Assembly: GCF_918698005.1 (NCBI RefSeq)
Contig: NZ_CAKKLJ010000003.1
Location: 310,001 to 374,000 of the forward strand
Source of the DNA: Microbacterium sp. Bi121
Lineage (GTDB): Bacteria; Actinomycetota; Actinomycetes; Actinomycetales; Microbacteriaceae
Direction of reading: 5' to 3'
DNA length: 64,000 bases
Position numbers and translations under genes: made by a program. Below the pieces are notes generated by a model. The model did not search any database, was not told where the DNA came from, and saw only the letters and a program-made list of their open reading frames with translations. Shown one piece after another: positions 60,224 through 64,000 of this stretch (positions are counted from its first letter, which is position 1; each line of letters opens with the position of its first letter).

Positions 60224-61174
60224 TCAGCGAGTGACGGGGTGAGCGGGCGCACGTCCGGCGAGGACGGCGAGCACGTCGTCGAGCGACATGGATCCCATGT
60301 TGTCGACGGCCTGTGTGGTCTGAGCGCCCAGGTGCGGCGTGACGATCACACGTTCAGCGAGATCGTCGGCGAGAAGCGGACTGGCGGATGCCGCGGTGTC
60401 GCCATCGAGGGTGTCTGCGGCGTAGGCCGCGAGCCGGCCGTCGATCAGCGCTGCGGCGAGGGCGGCCTCATCGACGAGGTCGGGGCGCGCCGTGTTGACG
60501 ACGATCGAGCCGGTGCGGATGCTGTCGAGCCGCTGCGCGTCGATGAGGCGCTGCCCGCCCGGGGCGTGCAACGTGATCAGATCAGCAGTGCGGAACAGCT
60601 CGTCGAGTTCGACGGGCTCGGCGCCGAGCTCGACGATCCGATCGACCGACAGGTAGGGGTCGGCGGCGACGACGCGCGGCCCGAAGCCGCTCAGGCGCTT
60701 CGCCACGCCCTGGCCGATCCGGCCGAATCCGACGATGCCGACGGTGGCCGCGCCGAGTTCGCGCCCGCGGCGAACGCTCCAGTCGCCGTGGCGCACGCGG
60801 CGGTCGCCGTCCGGGATGAACCGGAGGGCCGCGAGCATGAGGCCGACGGCGTGGTCGGCGACGGCATCCGCGTTCGCACCGGGGGTGTTCGTGACCGGGA
60901 TGCCCCGGTCGGCAGCTGCGGCGAGGTCGACAGCCTCGGTGCCGACGCCGTACCGCGCGACGATCTTCAGTCCGGGGCCCGCATCGAGATGCGCTGCGGT
61001 GACCGGACCGGTACCGGCGATCCAGGCATCTGCTGCGGCGAGCAGGGGAGCGAGTTCGTCCAGATCGTGATGGGCGGGGCCGCGCACGATCTCGTGCCCT
61101 GCGGCCGCCGCGCGGGCGACGAGGTCGGCGTCGCCGTCCGAGAAGGAACGACTGGTGGCGAGGATGACGCCCAT
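60224..61174 (-). CDS. D-isomer-specific 2-hydroxyacid dehydrogenase
   Basis: The 316-residue NAD-dependent enzyme of the SerA/GyaR type has VARYGVGTEAVDL, VTNTPGANADAVADHAVGL, the Rossmann motif GIVGFGRIGQGVAKRL, catalytic Arg in VVNTARPDLVDE, and His in VIVTPHLGAQT. It would interconvert a 2-keto and a 2-hydroxy acid. ATG 61174 has GAGGGC upstream; farther N-terminal readings overlap the kinase gene's end and are rejected. Confidence 0.88.
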   Translation of the reverse strand: MGVILATSRSFSDGDADLVARAAAAGHEIVRGPAHHDLDELAPLLAAADAWIAGTGPVTAAHLDAGPGLKIVARYGVGTEAVDLAAAADRGIPVTNTPGANADAVADHAVGLMLAALRFIPDGDRRVRHGDWSVRRGRELGAATVGIVGFGRIGQGVAKRLSGFGPRVVAADPYLSVDRIVELGAEPVELDELFRTADLITLHAPGGQRLIDAQRLDSIRTGSIVVNTARPDLVDEAALAAALIDGRLAAYAADTLDGDTAASASPLLADDLAERVIVTPHLGAQTTQAVDNMGSMSLDDVLAVLAGRAPAHPVTR

Positions 61175-61292
61175 CAGCGCGTGCCCTCGGTCTCGACGGG
61201 TACACCTGCACGATCGCGGAACGAATGCACGACAGGATCGGGTGTTCGGGCGTGCATCCGTGCCCGGGTCGTGCATCCGTATCGGGGCGGGG

Positions 61293-62825
61293 TCATCGTG
61301 CGTCTCCGGTCGGAGCAGCAGCCGGAGCGGAGGCGAACCAGGGGGCGAGGGCGTCGTAGGCGGCGGTGAAGCGGCCGTGGCGCTCGGCGTAGACACCGTG
61401 GCGCGTCGCGTCCGGCGTGAACTCCGCAGTCACCTCGCTGAGCGCGCGGGCCGCCGAGAAGTCGGCGAGCCCGAGGCCCACGGCCGCCGTGACGGCGGCG
61501 CCGAGGCTGTTCGCCTCCTCGACGATCGTGCGCCGACGGACCGGCATGCCCCACACATCCGCGAGGACCTGCAGCAGCGCGTCGCTCTGCGCGCCACCGC
61601 CGACGGCGTCGATGCGATCGATCGCGGCGCCCGATTCGCGGAATGCGTGGATGCTGGTGAGCAGGTTGTATCCGATGCTCTCGAGCACAGCGCGGACGAG
61701 GTGCTGGCGCGTGTGATGGCGGCCGATGCCGACGAAGGCGCCACGGGCGTTCGGGTCCCATATGGGGGAGCGCTCGCCCAGCAGATACGGCAGGAAGTAG
61801 AGGTCCTCGGTGTCGATGTCGCGCCCGGCCTCATCGGTCAGCCGCGCGGTTTCCGGCTTGGCCGGATCGGGGGAGAGCGCTTCTGAGATCCATTGGATCG
61901 AGGCGCCACCGGCCTGCATCGTGGCGGTCGGCACGAACGAGCCCGGGACCACGTTGTCGAACGTGAAGGTCCGGAGCCCCGGGTCGCGGACCGGGGCGTT
62001 CGACGCGAACGAGATCCACGACGAGGTTCCCAGGCAGACGTAGGCGCCGTCCTCGGGCGCCACGATGCCGGACCCGACTGCCGCCATCGGTCCGTCGCCG
62101 CCGCCCATGACGACGCGCACGCCCCTGTGTCGGCCCGAAGCATCGTGCAGGCCGAGAGCATCGGCCGCAGCATCCGTCAGCGTCCCGACGACCGCCGTCG
62201 AGTCGAGGATCTCGGGGAACAGCGCACGGTCGAGGCGGGCGGCTGCGAGCACCTCTTCGGACCAATCGCCCGTGCGCTGGTCGTAGGCGTTGGTGCCCGA
62301 GGCGTCGGAGCGGTCAGTCGCCAGGCGACCGGTGAGGCCGAGGACGATGTAGTCCTTCGCGACGCAGAAGCGACGAACGCGGGCCCAGCTGTCCGTCTCG
62401 TTGTCGCGCACCCACATGACCTTCTCGATCGAGTAGGTGGGGTTCAGCCGGTGGCCGAGGACCTCGTAGGCGTGCTGCGCGCCCAGCGCCTGCTCGAGTT
62501 CGCGCTGCTGCGCGCCTGAACGCGTGTCCGCCCAGATGATCGCGGGGCGCACGGGGGTGCCGTCGGCGTCGAGGAGGACGGCGCCCATCATCTGGCCGCT
62601 GACGACGAGCCCCTGGACGTCCGCGGGCGCCGTGTCGGTGCGGGCGAGCAGGTCGCGGGTGGCATGCACGACGGCATCCCACCAGTCCTGGGGATCCTGT
62701 TCGGCGATGCCGCCGGCGGCGAAGTGCGCCGGATAGCCGACGGTCGTGGATGCCACCAGCCGCCCGTCGTCGTGGTGCAGCGATGCCTTGTTCCCGGTGG
62801 TGCCGAGGTCGTGGGCGATGATCAC
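61293..62825 (-). CDS. FGGY-family kinase, xylulokinase-like
   Basis: The 510-residue product has AHDLGTTGNKASL (phosphate 1), SGQMMGAVLLD and IIWADTRSG (sugar site), VMGGGDGPMAAVGSG, CLGTSSWISF and AVGGGAQSDALLQVLADVWG (adenosine motif). It is xylulokinase-like but distinct from the arm-1 kinase, which is GlpK-like. GTG start at 62825 follows the operator region. The 118 bases after its stop hold only two short direct repeats (CGTGCATCCGT). Confidence 0.87.
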   Translation of the reverse strand: MIIAHDLGTTGNKASLHHDDGRLVASTTVGYPAHFAAGGIAEQDPQDWWDAVVHATRDLLARTDTAPADVQGLVVSGQMMGAVLLDADGTPVRPAIIWADTRSGAQQRELEQALGAQHAYEVLGHRLNPTYSIEKVMWVRDNETDSWARVRRFCVAKDYIVLGLTGRLATDRSDASGTNAYDQRTGDWSEEVLAAARLDRALFPEILDSTAVVGTLTDAAADALGLHDASGRHRGVRVVMGGGDGPMAAVGSGIVAPEDGAYVCLGTSSWISFASNAPVRDPGLRTFTFDNVVPGSFVPTATMQAGGASIQWISEALSPDPAKPETARLTDEAGRDIDTEDLYFLPYLLGERSPIWDPNARGAFVGIGRHHTRQHLVRAVLESIGYNLLTSIHAFRESGAAIDRIDAVGGGAQSDALLQVLADVWGMPVRRRTIVEEANSLGAAVTAAVGLGLADFSAARALSEVTAEFTPDATRHGVYAERHGRFTAAYDALAPWFASAPAAAPTGDAR

Positions 62826-62878
62826 AGTTCGTGCCTGCTTCGTTGGTTGCGGTTCCGGATCCTGCTGTTTTGGAGTAT

Positions 62879-62910
62879 ACCTGTAATTACAAGTCCTGTA
62901 GTTACAAGTT
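62879..62910. promoter_or_regulatory. Double GntR (UTRA-type) operator between kinase and cupin 2
   Basis: ACCTGTAATTACAAGT (62879-62894) and CCTGTAGTTACAAG (62895-62908) have centres 15 bases apart. TATACT on the minus strand, just beside the first, may be the kinase -10. The cupin ribosome site TAGGAGA begins directly after. Confidence 0.68.
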
Positions 62911-62923
62911 GTAGGAGATCATT

Positions 62924-63532
62924 GTGAGCACCCCATCCGCCGTCGACATCCCCACCCTGCTGGAGATATCTCCGCAGGGCGGCATCGAGGGGCGCTCGCG
63001 CCGCTACGAGAAGTTCCTCGGCGACATGGACGGCGTTTACCGCGACGACCGGGCCTGGCAGGATGCCGTCGGCGAGCGTGGCGCGGACGACCTCGTGTAC
63101 TGGGTCGACGACCACCGCTACCAGGAGGGCCCCGGTGCGCTGATCGTCGGGACGAGCACGCTGCTGCCCGGTCGGTGCGGCGAGGAGTTCGCCGTTACTC
63201 GGGGTCACCTGCATGCCGAGGCTGATCGTGCCGAGCTGTACTACTGCTTGAGCGGGCGTGGTGTCATGTTGCTGGAGACTCTCGATGGGCAGACGTCGGC
63301 GATCGAGCTCACGCCCGGCAAGGCTGTCGACGTGCCGGGGCACTGGATCCACCGGAGTGTGAACGTCGGCGACGAGCCCTTCGTCACCCTGTTCTGCTAC
63401 GCCGCGGATGCCGGGCAGGACTACGGCGTCATCGCCGAGGCGGGCGGCATGAAGAACCTCGTCGTCGTGGATGGCGACGGCTGGAGCCTCAAGCTCAACC
63501 CCGACCACGTCGGGTACAGCGCAGACGCGTGA
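62924..63532 (+). CDS. Cupin-type (PGI-like) sugar isomerase, paralogue 2
   Basis: The 202-residue product is nearly the twin of the 41919 product: shared runs include WVDDHRYQEG, GALIVGTSTLLPGR, ETLDGQTSAIELTPG and VPGHWIHRSVNVGDEPFVTL. Metal ligands lie in TRGHLHAEADRAELYYCLSG and GHWIH. Differences cluster at the two ends. GTG start follows TAGGAGA at 7 bases. It faces the xylulokinase-like gene across a double operator, so the two are coregulated. Confidence 0.86.
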   Translation: MSTPSAVDIPTLLEISPQGGIEGRSRRYEKFLGDMDGVYRDDRAWQDAVGERGADDLVYWVDDHRYQEGPGALIVGTSTLLPGRCGEEFAVTRGHLHAEADRAELYYCLSGRGVMLLETLDGQTSAIELTPGKAVDVPGHWIHRSVNVGDEPFVTLFCYAADAGQDYGVIAEAGGMKNLVVVDGDGWSLKLNPDHVGYSADA

Positions 63533-63536
63533 CCGG

Positions 63537-64000
63537 TCAGCGCTGCCGCGCGCGGTACGCGGCGACGGCGTTGCGGTTCGTGCACGTGGTGGAGCAGTAG
63601 CGGCGCGAGCGGTTGCGGGAGAGGTCGAAGACCACCCCCCGGCAGTCCTCGTCGGCGCAGACGGCGAGACGGCTGCCTTCGTCGGCGCGGACGATGTCGA
63701 GAAGTCCCATCGCGGTCTCCGCCAGCACCCGTTCTGCGAGTGGACGGTCGTCCGCCACGGCGTGCAGGTGCCAGTCGGCGCCGTCGTGCCGGACGACGTG
63801 CGCATCGAAGGTTACATCCTGCAGTGCCTCGTTGATGCCATCGACCATCTCGTCGCGGGGAGCGAGAAGCATTCCGCGCAGTCGGGGCCGCAGGGAGCGC
63901 AGGGCGGCAAGCTCCGCAGGGGAGTGGTCGATCCGCCCGGTGTAGGGGAACGCGTCGAGGAACGCCACGAAGTCCTCGGGCGTGGTGAGCGTATCCGGAT
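63537..64000 (-). CDS. CGNR zinc-finger / ABATE-domain regulator, N-terminus cut by window edge
   Basis: The frame is open to the last base, so the true start lies outside; 154 codons and the stop are seen. The C-terminus CADEDCRGVVFDLSRNRSRR followed by YCSTTCTNRNAVAAYRAR is the CGNR zinc finger, here with CTNR at the name-giving motif. The stress-type ABATE domain precedes it. Such proteins are putative DNA-binding regulators. It converges on the cupin gene with a 4-base gap. Confidence 0.85.
   Translation of the reverse strand, partial: PDTLTTPEDFVAFLDAFPYTGRIDHSPAELAALRSLRPRLRGMLLAPRDEMVDGINEALQDVTFDAHVVRHDGADWHLHAVADDRPLAERVLAETAMGLLDIVRADEGSRLAVCADEDCRGVVFDLSRNRSRRYCSTTCTNRNAVAAYRARQR

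Noticed and set aside
61175..61292. Short CGTGCATCCGT repeats as a CRISPR or attachment site
   Set aside because: Only two short copies without regular spacers or integrase; probably chance or local duplication.
1..64000. Mobile elements, tRNA/rRNA genes, CRISPR arrays, toxin-antitoxin or phage-defence systems
   Set aside because: Looked for on both strands; no transposase, integrase, Cas, restriction or toxin-antitoxin motif and no tRNA-like cloverleaf was seen.

Overview
The window is high-GC, gene-dense chromosomal DNA from an actinobacterium. The HemQ-type heme genes, mycobacterial-style protein families, leaderless-type starts and frequent ggatgc/gcatcc hexamers fit Microbacteriaceae, most likely Microbacterium; this is inference from style, since no rRNA or other marker is present. 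No tRNA, rRNA, insertion sequence, phage gene or CRISPR array was seen. No stretch over 300 bases lacks a gene.

Bases 1-31650 hold mainly housekeeping genes. They are a tight heme operon (hemQ end, hemC, hemD, hemB, hemL), a lone ABC ATPase with a long acidic tail, a 3-hydroxyisobutyryl-CoA hydrolase, a heterodimeric ABC exporter, a D,D-carboxypeptidase, and a TPP-riboswitch-controlled ykoEDC thiamine-precursor transporter. Several small operons follow, with rlmN, aldo/keto reductase, ACT and Cds1-like genes. Next come a KDPG aldolase gene and an rbsK-rbsD-gntR operon facing a transaldolase-family gene.

Bases 30970-41820 are a complete non-phosphorylative L-fucose locus: FCD regulator, lactonase, SDR dehydrogenase, diketo-acid hydrolase, fuconate dehydratase, fucose dehydrogenase and FucU mutarotase. 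A DTE-like epimerase and a sugar ABC importer (ATPase, permease, binding protein) follow. Three copies of an ACATCCGATGT-like palindrome tie the locus together.

Bases 41850-63532 are an uncharacterised carbohydrate island with two arms. Arm 1 (41919-58291) has a cupin isomerase, five dehydrogenases, an ABC importer, an RpiR regulator, a glycerol-kinase-like kinase, a split transketolase, a small HAD phosphatase, a UlaG-like lactonase and an AroE-like reductase. Arm 2 (58316-63532) has a phosphotriesterase-type hydrolase, a second AroE-like reductase, a 2-hydroxyacid dehydrogenase, a xylulokinase-like kinase and a second cupin isomerase about three-quarters identical to the first. So each arm carries isomerase + kinase + AroE-like reductase + metal-dependent hydrolase. 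The window ends in a truncated CGNR zinc-finger regulator.

Three operator families can be read by eye: GAARRAAWTTC (RpiR, arm 1), CCTGTAATTACAAG-like (UTRA-type GntR; eda, rbsK/transaldolase, epimerase/ABC, arm 2), and ACATCCGATGT (FCD-type GntR; fucose). They suggest that the scattered sugar genes form three overlapping regulons whose regulators are all encoded in the window.
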